Origin: Streptosporangiaceae bacterium
Lineage (GTDB): Bacteria; Actinomycetota; Actinomycetes; Streptosporangiales; Streptosporangiaceae
Length of the DNA stretch: 6,187 bases
Direction of reading: 5' to 3'
Assembly: GCA_030038715.1 (NCBI GenBank)
Contig: JASHSO010000146.1
Location: forward strand, 1 to 6,187
In this document: positions 1 through 5,307 of the stretch, piece by piece
Numbering within the stretch: the stretch's first letter is position 1
Layout: each line of letters opens with the position of its first letter
Made by a program: the position numbers and the translations under genes
The notes under the pieces: model-generated
What the model was told of the DNA's origin: nothing
What the model saw: the letters and a program-made list of their open reading frames with translations, nothing else
Databases searched by the model: none

Positions 1-1570
1 GCTCGAAGGGCACGCCGAACTCGTCGGCAGCGATCTGGGCGAGGGTGGTCTGGTGGCTCTGGCCGTGCGGCATCTGGCCGGTGAACAGCGCGACGATTCC
101 GTCCTCCTCGAGCCGCAGACGCATGGACTCCATGCCCATCGGGCCGCTCGGGCCATCAGGCGAGCGCGGTCCAGGAGCAGCCTCGATGAACGTTGCCACG
201 CCGACTCCGAGGTAACGGCCGTCGGCCCTGGCTGCGACCTGCCGGCGCCGGAACGCCGGGAGGTCAACAAGCTCGGCGACACGTTCGAGCGACTCCCTGG
301 TGGTGACGCCGACCAGCGGGCGCCCGGTGATCATCATGGCCGGCGGGTCGGTGCGCGGGGCTACGTTGCGCAGCCGGATCTCGACCGGATCCAGGCCCAG
401 TTCCCGCGCGATGAGGTCGAGGACGCGCTCCCGCACGAACGTCTCGGACGCCCACGGCCCGCGATAGGCCACGTACGAAGCCTTGTTGGTGATCGCCGCG
501 GTGGACTCGAAACCCAGGGCCGTCAGCTTGTAGGGCCCCGGCAGCATCGCCTCCATGATGTCCGGGACCATCGTGCCCATGCCCGGGTAGGCGCCGGTGT
601 CGATGACCACCTTCACGTCCAGCCCGAGCAGGTCGCCGTCGCTGCTGACGGCAGCCCGGACGTCGAAGCTCTCCTCGCGCGCCTGTCCCGATGCGGCGAG
701 GTTCTCGCCGCGGTCCTCGACCCACTTGACGGGCTGGCCGACAGCGCGCGAGGCAGCGGCAACTGCGAGCTCTTCCCGTGACGCGCCGATCTTCAGCCCG
801 AACGAGCCACCGACGTCGCCGGCCAGGACGCGCACCTTATCGTGCTCCATGCCGAGGCGCATGGCGACGGCGATCCTGCTGACGTGAACGCTCTGCGTTG
901 CCGCGTAGACCGTCATGACACCGGTGCCGGCGTGGTAGCTGGCGACACAGCCGCGCCCTTCCATGGGCACGTTCTGGTGGCGATGCACGGCGATGCGGAA
1001 GTTCAGGACTCGGTCAGCGTCAGCGAAGGTGGCTGCGACGTCGCCGAATTCTTTGCGCGAGCTCGGGCGAGCGACGTTGTTTCCCAGGTTGGCAAACAGC
1101 GGCGGGCTGGCGGGGTCGAGCGCGAAGGACGCATCCACGACAGGCGGCAGGTCGTCATACTCGACCTCCACCAGCTCACACCCGTCCTCGGCCAGGTAAC
1201 GGCTCGCGGCGACGACGACCGCCACGGGGTCGCCGACGAAACGCACCTTGTCCGTCGCAAGCAAAGTGAACTCCGGGGTTGGCCCGCCGCTGCCCAGCAG
1301 AGCCGAGAGCGCGTCAGGTCCGGGGACCGTCATCGCTTCCAGTTCCGCTCCGGTGAATGCCGCGACGACTCCGGGCAGCGCTCGCGCGGCCGAGACGTCC
1401 ACCGACAGCACCCGAGCGTGCGCCAGCGGCGAGCGCACGAACGCGGCGTGCAGCATGCCAGGCAGCTTGATGTCGTCGACATACCGACCTGCGCCAGTGA
1501 GGATGCGCGGGTCCTCCGAACGCCTGATGCTGGCGCCGGTGTATCGCTCGGCCACAAACCCTGCTGCCAT
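1..1570 (-). CDS. Molybdenum hydroxylase large (molybdopterin-binding) subunit, CoxL/XDH-like, 3' end outside window
   Basis: This is the catalytic subunit of a xanthine dehydrogenase/CO dehydrogenase-family enzyme. It should hold the molybdenum-cytosine-dinucleotide cofactor and hydroxylate a substrate with oxygen from water. I translated the frame by hand: 523 codons are open from ATG 1570 to the window edge, so roughly the last 250 residues of a family usually near 770-790 are missing, including the conserved catalytic glutamate. The start MAAGFVAERYTGASIRRSEDP (split here only by eye) is the family's typical N terminus, followed by LTGAGRYVDD near residues 24-33. Cofactor motifs visible are GGSFGLK (254-260), the active-site loop AYRGPW (368-373) and GQMPHGQSHQTT (498-509). 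The loop is not the AYRCSFR of true CO dehydrogenase (form I), so a carbon monoxide substrate is unlikely; form II enzymes usually carry AYRGAGR. The gene starts 14 bases after the small-subunit stop and has its own ribosome site. The family assignment is secure; the substrate is unknown. Confidence 0.93.
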   Translation of the reverse strand, partial: MAAGFVAERYTGASIRRSEDPRILTGAGRYVDDIKLPGMLHAAFVRSPLAHARVLSVDVSAARALPGVVAAFTGAELEAMTVPGPDALSALLGSGGPTPEFTLLATDKVRFVGDPVAVVVAASRYLAEDGCELVEVEYDDLPPVVDASFALDPASPPLFANLGNNVARPSSRKEFGDVAATFADADRVLNFRIAVHRHQNVPMEGRGCVASYHAGTGVMTVYAATQSVHVSRIAVAMRLGMEHDKVRVLAGDVGGSFGLKIGASREELAVAAASRAVGQPVKWVEDRGENLAASGQAREESFDVRAAVSSDGDLLGLDVKVVIDTGAYPGMGTMVPDIMEAMLPGPYKLTALGFESTAAITNKASYVAYRGPWASETFVRERVLDLIARELGLDPVEIRLRNVAPRTDPPAMMITGRPLVGVTTRESLERVAELVDLPAFRRRQVAARADGRYLGVGVATFIEAAPGPRSPDGPSGPMGMESMRLRLEEDGIVALFTGQMPHGQSHQTTLAQIAADEFGVPFE

Positions 1571-1575
1571 GATCG

Positions 1576-1582
1576 CTCCCTC
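1576..1582 (-). promoter_or_regulatory. Ribosome binding site of the large subunit
   Basis: Read on the minus strand this is GAGGGAG, 5 bases before ATG 1570. It sits inside the short gap after the small-subunit stop codon (1585-1587) and supports ATG 1570 as the start. Confidence 0.65.
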
Positions 1583-1584
1583 GC

Positions 1585-2052
1585 TCAGCCCAGCCGTGCT
1601 CGCTCGGCGGCTAGCAGGACGCCGTCGATGATGCTCTGATAGCCCGTACACCGGCAGATGTTGCCGGACAGCGCCGCGCGGATCTGCTGCTCGTCGGCGT
1701 CTGGATGGGCGCGGAGGAACGTGGTGGCCTGCATGACGAAACCGGGCGTGCAGAAGCCGCACTGGAAGCTGTGCGAGTCCCACATCGCCTGCTGCAGTGT
1801 GCCCAGGACACCGTCGGGCGCCAGCCCCTCGATCGTCGTCACCTCGCTGCCCGCAGCCTGGACCGCCAGTATCAGGCACGAGCGCACCGGCCGGCCGTCG
1901 AGGACAACGGTGCACGCACCGCAGACTCCGTGCTCGCAGCCGACGTGGGTCCCAGTGAGATTGAGGTCATCGCGCAGGAAGTCCGCCAGCGTCTTGCGTG
2001 CCTCTGGCGAGCCGGTGCGCGTCGTACCGTTGACCCGCAGGGTGATGTCCAC
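1585..2052 (-). CDS. Molybdenum hydroxylase small subunit, two [2Fe-2S] clusters (CoxS-like)
   Basis: This 155-residue iron-sulfur subunit passes electrons from the molybdenum site to FAD. The plant-ferredoxin-like N-terminal domain has cluster ligands C39, C44, C47 and C59 (GCEHGVCGAC then SC). The C-terminal helical [2Fe-2S]-binding domain has C98, C101, C133 and C135 (QCGFCTPGF and NICRCTGYQ). All eight cysteines are present and the length is usual for the family (about 150-170). The start is GTG 2052, only 6 bases after the medium-subunit stop. A purine-rich AGGAGAGG lies 12 bases upstream inside the end of that gene, rather far for a ribosome site, so translational coupling with the medium subunit is plausible. 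It lies in the medium-small-large order typical of CO dehydrogenase-like operons. It should be cytoplasmic; no signal peptide is seen. Confidence 0.95.
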   Translation of the reverse strand: MDITLRVNGTTRTGSPEARKTLADFLRDDLNLTGTHVGCEHGVCGACTVVLDGRPVRSCLILAVQAAGSEVTTIEGLAPDGVLGTLQQAMWDSHSFQCGFCTPGFVMQATTFLRAHPDADEQQIRAALSGNICRCTGYQSIIDGVLLAAERARLG

Positions 2053-2058
2053 CTTCAG

Positions 2059-2931
2059 TCACTGCCTCTCCTGGGCGTTGTCCGCGGCCGCTCGCAGGCC
2101 GCGGCGCACCGTGGCGGCCCCGACCTTCTTGCGGTACTCCGACGACCCGTGCAGGTCGGCCGGCGGGTCGATGCCCTCGGTCGCCCGGCGGGCTGCCTCG
2201 TCGAACAGCTCGGCCGAGGGCCGCTCGCCTGCCAGCAGATCCTCGGCCTCGGTGGCCCGGACCGGCACATCTGACATGCCGGCGAACGCCAGCCGGGCAT
2301 CGCTGATCGCGCCGTCCGAAAGCGATAGCGAGACCGCCAGGCCGACAATGGCGAAGTCACCCTGGCGCCGGGCGACCTCCTGGAAGCTAACTCCCGTGCC
2401 CGGTTGCGCAGTCGGGAACCGCACCTGCACCAGGAGCTCGTCGGGACGGCGTGACGTCGTGAGGTAACCCTCGAACCACTCCGCCGCCGGGATAACCCGT
2501 TCACCCGACTGGCCGCGCACCACGAACTCGGCATCGAGCGCCCGGGCGACGGCCGGCAGCTCGGCGGCCGGGTCGGCGTGCGCCAGGCTGCCTCCTATCG
2601 TGCCGCGGCTGCGGATGGCTTCATGACCGATCAACGGCAGGGCAGCCGCCAGCAACGGCACCGTATCGGCGACGGCATGCGACTCCTCGGCGGCGTATTC
2701 ACGCGTCATGGCCCCGATTACCGCCTGGCCGTCGGTGACCGACACCCCGGATAGCTCTCTTATCCCGTTGATATCGATCAGCACCGCGGGGCGGGCCAGC
2801 CGCAACGCCAGCAGCGGGACGAGACTCTTGCCGCCGGCGAGCACGCTCGCCTGGTCAAGGTATTCAGCCAGCAGCTCCACAGCCTCGGAAGTGGTCTTGG
2901 GTGCCTCGTAGCCAAAGGGAGGCAGTTTCAT
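2059..2931 (-). CDS. Molybdenum hydroxylase medium (FAD-binding) subunit (CoxM-like)
   Basis: This 290-residue flavoprotein subunit takes electrons from the iron-sulfur subunit and hands them to an external acceptor. The N-terminal FAD-binding domain (about 1-175) carries both signature loops of the family, AGGKSLVP (32-39) and GTIGGSLAHADPAAELP (110-126). The remainder (about 180-285) matches the CO dehydrogenase flavoprotein C-terminal domain. Length is normal for the family (about 280-300) and no key motif is missing. The start is ATG 2931, with MKLPPFGYEAPKT being the usual N terminus. A GAAGGG lies about 10 bases upstream. It is the first gene of the three-subunit set and ends 6 bases before the small-subunit GTG. 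A 124-base gap separates it from the amidohydrolase upstream. The FAD-subunit role is firm; the electron acceptor (NAD, quinone or other) cannot be read from the sequence. Confidence 0.94.
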   Translation of the reverse strand: MKLPPFGYEAPKTTSEAVELLAEYLDQASVLAGGKSLVPLLALRLARPAVLIDINGIRELSGVSVTDGQAVIGAMTREYAAEESHAVADTVPLLAAALPLIGHEAIRSRGTIGGSLAHADPAAELPAVARALDAEFVVRGQSGERVIPAAEWFEGYLTTSRRPDELLVQVRFPTAQPGTGVSFQEVARRQGDFAIVGLAVSLSLSDGAISDARLAFAGMSDVPVRATEAEDLLAGERPSAELFDEAARRATEGIDPPADLHGSSEYRKKVGAATVRRGLRAAADNAQERQ

Positions 2932-3055
2932 GGGCGCGGCCCTTCGGTCCGGCAGTGGCGGCTCCAGCCCGTTCCAATCTCACTCAGCCTGCCCTGACAA
3001 CCACCGCGAGGGCAACCGCGCCGGCCGCCCGCCGGTGCCGGCCAGCCGGAGGATC

Positions 3056-4261
3056 TCAGCCGCGGACTCTCCGGCCGCCCAGGTAGACGGCACGAATGTT
3101 GTCTTTGAGGGTTGCCAGCTCGAACGGGTCGCCTGCCAGGACGACGATGTCCGCTCGCTTGCCGGGCATGATCGTGCCCGTGTCGTCCGCTACCCGCAGC
3201 AGCTCGGCCGCCGACCTGGTCGTGGCCGTCAGAACCTGACCAGGCGTCATCCCGCCGGCGGCCATCAGGGGCAACTCGTCGAGGTTGCTGCCGTGCGGCC
3301 CGACACCGCTGTCAGTGCCCATGGCGATCTTGACGCCGGCCGCGACCGCGCGCGCGAACGCGTCGGCATGCGCGGCCATGACCTCCTGAGCCTTAGCCAG
3401 CACCCCTTCGGGAAGTTGACTTCCCGCGTTCGCTGCGGCGAGGACGGCGTGCGGGGCCACGAGCGTGGGAACCAGCCAGGTCCCCGCACTCAGCATCATG
3501 TCGATGGCCTCGTCGTCCAGGTAGATCCCATGCTCGACAGACCGCACGCCGGCCCGTACCGCGTTCTTGATGCCGTCGGTCGCCTGGGCATGTGCCATCA
3601 CCGGCAGGCCCGCCGCGCTCGCTTCGGCCATCAGCGCGGCCAGTTCGTCCGGCCGAAACTGGGCATGCTTGGGGCTGTCTCGCGGCGACAGCACGCCGCC
3701 TGACGTGTGCACCTTGATGACGTTCGCGCCAGCGCGGATGATCTCGCGCACTCGCTTGCGCATCTCTTCCGGCCCGTCGACGAGCCCTGCGGGACGGCCC
3801 GGATGGGGCGACATCAGGAATGTCGTTATCCCCGATGGCAGCCAGCCGTCACCGTGGCCGCCGGTCTGGCTCAGCGCGCTGATCGCGATCTGCATCCGCG
3901 GCCCGTCGATGAGGCCGTCGTCAACGGCGCGCTGCACGCCGAGGTCGGCGCCGCCCGCGTCGCGCACCGTCGTGATGCCGCTGTCGAGCGTTGCCGACAG
4001 GTTGCGGGCCGCCTGAAAGAACTGGTAAGAGAACGGGCGTTGCAGCCGTCGCACCAGGTCGATCCCGGAAACCATGACGTGTACGTGGCAGTCGAAGAAG
4101 CCGGGCAGCAGGGTAAGCCCGGACACGTCGACGTGCTCGTCGCCGTCCAGCCCGATCCCTACGTCGGCTATCCGGCCATCCGATATCGCCACGTCGGCTG
4201 CAGCCATCGGGCTGCCCGTGCCGTCAAAGACCTGCCCGCCGCTGAGGACCGTCCTCGTCAC
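3056..4261 (-). CDS. Metal-dependent amidohydrolase, imidazolonepropionase/Xaa-Pro dipeptidase-like (COG1228 type)
   Basis: This 401-residue hydrolase belongs to the amidohydrolase superfamily and is expected to cleave an amide-type bond at a binuclear metal centre. All subtype-I ligands are visible: HVH (H59, H61), the lysine expected to be carboxylated in VIKVHTSGG (K183), H224 (MAHAQ), H244 (VEHGIYLD) and D317 (MGTDSG). The segment QTGGHGDGW (132-140) is characteristic of the COG1228 branch that includes characterised prolidases (Xaa-Pro and Xaa-Arg/Lys dipeptidases). The C terminus MPGKRADIVVLAGDP is the usual beta-strand return to the small domain. No signal peptide is seen, so it is probably cytoplasmic. 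The start is GTG 4261, supported by GAGAGG at 4269-4274 (minus strand) 7 bases upstream. It is the first gene of the minus-strand cluster that continues into the molybdenum hydroxylase. The exact substrate cannot be told: the branch covers dipeptides, N-acyl compounds and ring amides. Confidence 0.92.
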   Translation of the reverse strand: MTRTVLSGGQVFDGTGSPMAAADVAISDGRIADVGIGLDGDEHVDVSGLTLLPGFFDCHVHVMVSGIDLVRRLQRPFSYQFFQAARNLSATLDSGITTVRDAGGADLGVQRAVDDGLIDGPRMQIAISALSQTGGHGDGWLPSGITTFLMSPHPGRPAGLVDGPEEMRKRVREIIRAGANVIKVHTSGGVLSPRDSPKHAQFRPDELAALMAEASAAGLPVMAHAQATDGIKNAVRAGVRSVEHGIYLDDEAIDMMLSAGTWLVPTLVAPHAVLAAANAGSQLPEGVLAKAQEVMAAHADAFARAVAAGVKIAMGTDSGVGPHGSNLDELPLMAAGGMTPGQVLTATTRSAAELLRVADDTGTIMPGKRADIVVLAGDPFELATLKDNIRAVYLGGRRVRG

Positions 4262-4413
4262 CTGTCCGCCTCTCGGTCGCCGTCTGTGTGCGCTGTGCCA
4301 TCATTGCGTATCTTTCGCCCGACACGCGCAAACTGGGCTCCGCGGGAGTGTTTTAACTGTCATTGATAGGGCAAATTGTCCGGCGTGCGGCAACGGGACG
4401 GGCAAGGAGGCGC
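4262..4413. promoter_or_regulatory. Divergent intergenic region between amidohydrolase and DUF488 genes
   Basis: These 152 bases separate two divergently read genes, so promoters for both should lie here. The stretch 4350-4376 is clearly more A+T-rich than its surroundings. Within it, 4357-4369 reads CTGTCATTGATAG, an imperfect inverted repeat (5 of 6 arm positions paired around a central T) that could be a regulator site. I could not find a convincing -35/-10 pair on either strand, so no individual promoter is called. The regulatory role follows from gene layout, not from a recognised motif. Confidence 0.35.
4404..4410 (+). promoter_or_regulatory. Ribosome binding site of the DUF488 gene
   Basis: AAGGAGG is a near-perfect anti-16S match and decides the start of the next gene. 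It lies only 3 bases before GTG 4414, which is short, but no other in-frame start fits better: TTG 4363 has no ribosome site and would add 17 non-family residues, and GTG 4426 is 15 bases away. Confidence 0.6.
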
Positions 4414-4773
4414 GTGAGCACCGACGTGCGGGTCCAGCGCGTCTACCAGGAACCGTCTGCGGACGACGGAGCTCGCGTGCTGGTGGACCGGATATGGCCG
4501 CGCGGACTTCGCAAGGATGCGGCGCGGCTTGACGAGTGGGCGAAGGATGTCGCGCCATCTGCTGGACTGCGGACGTGGTACCGGCACGATCCGGCGAAGT
4601 TTGCGGAGTTCCGCCAGCGGTACACCGCCGAACTGGCCGCCCCAGGTCCGCGGCAGGCCCTGGAACGGATCCGCGCTCGCGCCGAGCTGGGGCCGGTGAC
4701 TCTGCTGACCGCCACCAGGGACCTCCGGCTCAGCCAGGCAGCCGTGCTGGCCGAGTTGCTGCGCCAGGCCTAG
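4414..4773 (+). CDS. DUF488 (YeaO-like) family protein of unknown function
   Basis: This 119-residue protein is recognised by the family signature VYQEPSADDGARVLVDRIWP (10-29) continuing RGLRK (30-34), then LDEWAKDVAPS (39-49), LRTWYRHDP (52-60) and FAEFRQRYTAEL (63-74), with a C-terminal GPVTLLTATRD strand. The whole family core is present at normal length (about 115-125). The more usual C-terminal NHA or SHA after the aspartate is replaced by SQA. No biochemical function is established for the family as far as I know, so none is assigned. It is likely cytoplasmic, with no membrane segment or signal. The start GTG 4414 is chosen from the AAGGAGG just upstream; a longer form from TTG 4363 would add a basic, low-complexity extension. 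It is read divergently from the amidohydrolase and converges on the metal chaperone gene, so it is probably a single-gene transcript unrelated to either cluster. Confidence 0.9.
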   Translation: MSTDVRVQRVYQEPSADDGARVLVDRIWPRGLRKDAARLDEWAKDVAPSAGLRTWYRHDPAKFAEFRQRYTAELAAPGPRQALERIRARAELGPVTLLTATRDLRLSQAAVLAELLRQA

Positions 4774-4920
4774 TCTGGGCGGCCGAGCGGCCTCCTGTCC
4801 TCGGGTGCAAGAAGCTGACCAGCGTCCATAGCCCAATCTTCCAGCACTTCTGGTGGAAATTAGGCCGCCGTACGGCACCAGCGCCCAGCGTCAGTACGTA
4901 AGATCGCGGTCGTCCCGCGT

Positions 4921-4962
4921 ACCGCAGGTCTTCGTGATCATGGTCTGGCGGGACCTGGCGGT
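4921..4962 (-). terminator. Candidate hairpin terminator directly after the chaperone stop codon
   Basis: ACCGCAGGTC (4921-4930) pairs with GACCT-G-GCGGT (4952-4962), giving ten base pairs with one bulged G and a 21-base loop. The outer arm abuts the stop codon of the HMA gene (4963-4965). There is no run of T after it on the minus strand, so it is not a classical intrinsic terminator, but U-poor hairpins at gene ends are common in high-GC actinobacteria. It may also serve the convergent DUF488 gene. A second pairing of ACCGC 4921-4925 with GCGGT 4906-4910 would compete with it. The pairing is seen; the function is inferred. Confidence 0.4.
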
Positions 4963-5184
4963 TCAGCTGGCCGCGAGCCGGTAGTCGCCGGCCTCATCCA
5001 GCGCGGCCGTGACCTCGGTGGCGCTGAGGGGCCCGTCGCTGGTGACGGTGACGGCTGACAGGCCGCCGGGGACCAGGTCGACAATGACGTCGCTGACGCC
5101 GGCCAGGGCCGTTAGTTCCCCGGTCACCGCGCGCACGCAGTGCTCGCACGTCATCCCCGTGACCTTGTAGGTCGCCGATGTCAT
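4963..5184 (-). CDS. Heavy-metal-associated (HMA) domain copper chaperone, CopZ-like
   Basis: This 73-residue single-domain protein carries the metal-binding motif GMTCEHC (10-16), with C13 and C16 expected to bind Cu(I) or a similar soft metal in the cytoplasm. The pattern TYKVTGM, then CVRAVTGELTALAGVSDVIVDL, then AVTVTSDGPLSATEV (spaced here as three strands and helices) is the ferredoxin-like beta-alpha-beta-beta-alpha-beta fold, ending DEAGDYRLA. The length is typical of free-standing chaperones (65-75). ATG 5184 is chosen because AGGAGG lies 7 bases upstream and the HMA fold begins at once; extending to 5301 would add 39 residues without family character. It lies 123 bases downstream of a permease gene on the same strand, suggesting a shared role in metal or metalloid handling. 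Copper is the usual ligand for this motif, but zinc, cadmium or mercury cannot be excluded. Confidence 0.92.
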   Translation of the reverse strand: MTSATYKVTGMTCEHCVRAVTGELTALAGVSDVIVDLVPGGLSAVTVTSDGPLSATEVTAALDEAGDYRLAAS

Positions 5185-5191
5185 CGCTGAG

Positions 5192-5197
5192 CCTCCT
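5192..5197 (-). promoter_or_regulatory. Ribosome binding site of the HMA chaperone
   Basis: Read on the minus strand this is AGGAGG, 7 bases before ATG 5184. It is the strongest argument for the 73-residue form of the chaperone over any longer reading of the same frame. Confidence 0.8.
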
Positions 5198-5219
5198 AAT
5201 CGGAAGGGGAACGGGGCGA

Positions 5220-5297
5220 GCCGGGGATCGCCCTCCCGGGCCGCTTGGAGCCCCGGCAAGCACGGATGGCGGCCGCGTGCCGCAGCCTTCCGCACGC
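5220..5297 (-). other. Two GC-rich inverted repeats between permease and chaperone genes
   Basis: Just after the permease stop, GCGTGC (5275-5280) and GCACGC (5292-5297) form a perfect 6-base-pair stem with an 11-base loop. Further on, GCCGGGG (5220-5226) and CCCCGGC (5251-5257) form a perfect 7-base-pair stem around 24 bases that include CCCGGG. Neither is followed by a T run on the minus strand. They could be a partial terminator or a processing or attenuation site that lowers read-through into the chaperone gene, or chance pairing in GC-rich DNA. Confidence 0.25.
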
Positions 5298-5307
5298 CCA
5301 ACCGTAC

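Noticed and set aside
53..781. Long plus-strand open frame of 242 codons antisense to the large subunit
   Set aside because: It is a shadow of the minus-strand large subunit, which translates without a stop into clear family motifs. The plus-strand product is rich in R, G, A, D and H, has no recognisable domain and no ribosome site was evident. High-GC genes routinely leave such open antisense frames.
1..1570. Possible frameshift or pseudogene in the large subunit
   Set aside because: I read the minus strand codon by codon from ATG 1570 to the window edge: 523 codons, no stop and no loss of family motifs. It is merely truncated by the window.
842..1639. Plus-strand open frame of 265 codons
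   Set aside because: It is antisense to the large and small subunits, with composition typical of an opposite-strand shadow and no recognisable domain.
1..2931. True aerobic carbon monoxide dehydrogenase (form I coxMSL)
   Set aside because: The gene order fits, but the active-site loop is AYRGPW and lacks the cysteine of AYRCSFR that binds copper in CO dehydrogenase.
2930..3703. Plus-strand open frame of 257 codons, partly in the gap between medium subunit and amidohydrolase
   Set aside because: Most of it is antisense to the amidohydrolase, whose metal ligands are all in place. Its arginine- and glycine-rich product shows no family signature.
4360..4878. Minus-strand open frame of 172 codons over the DUF488 gene
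   Set aside because: It is antisense to the well-supported DUF488 coding region and its product resembles no known family.
4963..5301. Longer 112-residue form of the HMA protein
   Set aside because: The 39 extra N-terminal residues have no family character, and ATG 5184 has an ideal AGGAGG 7 bases upstream.
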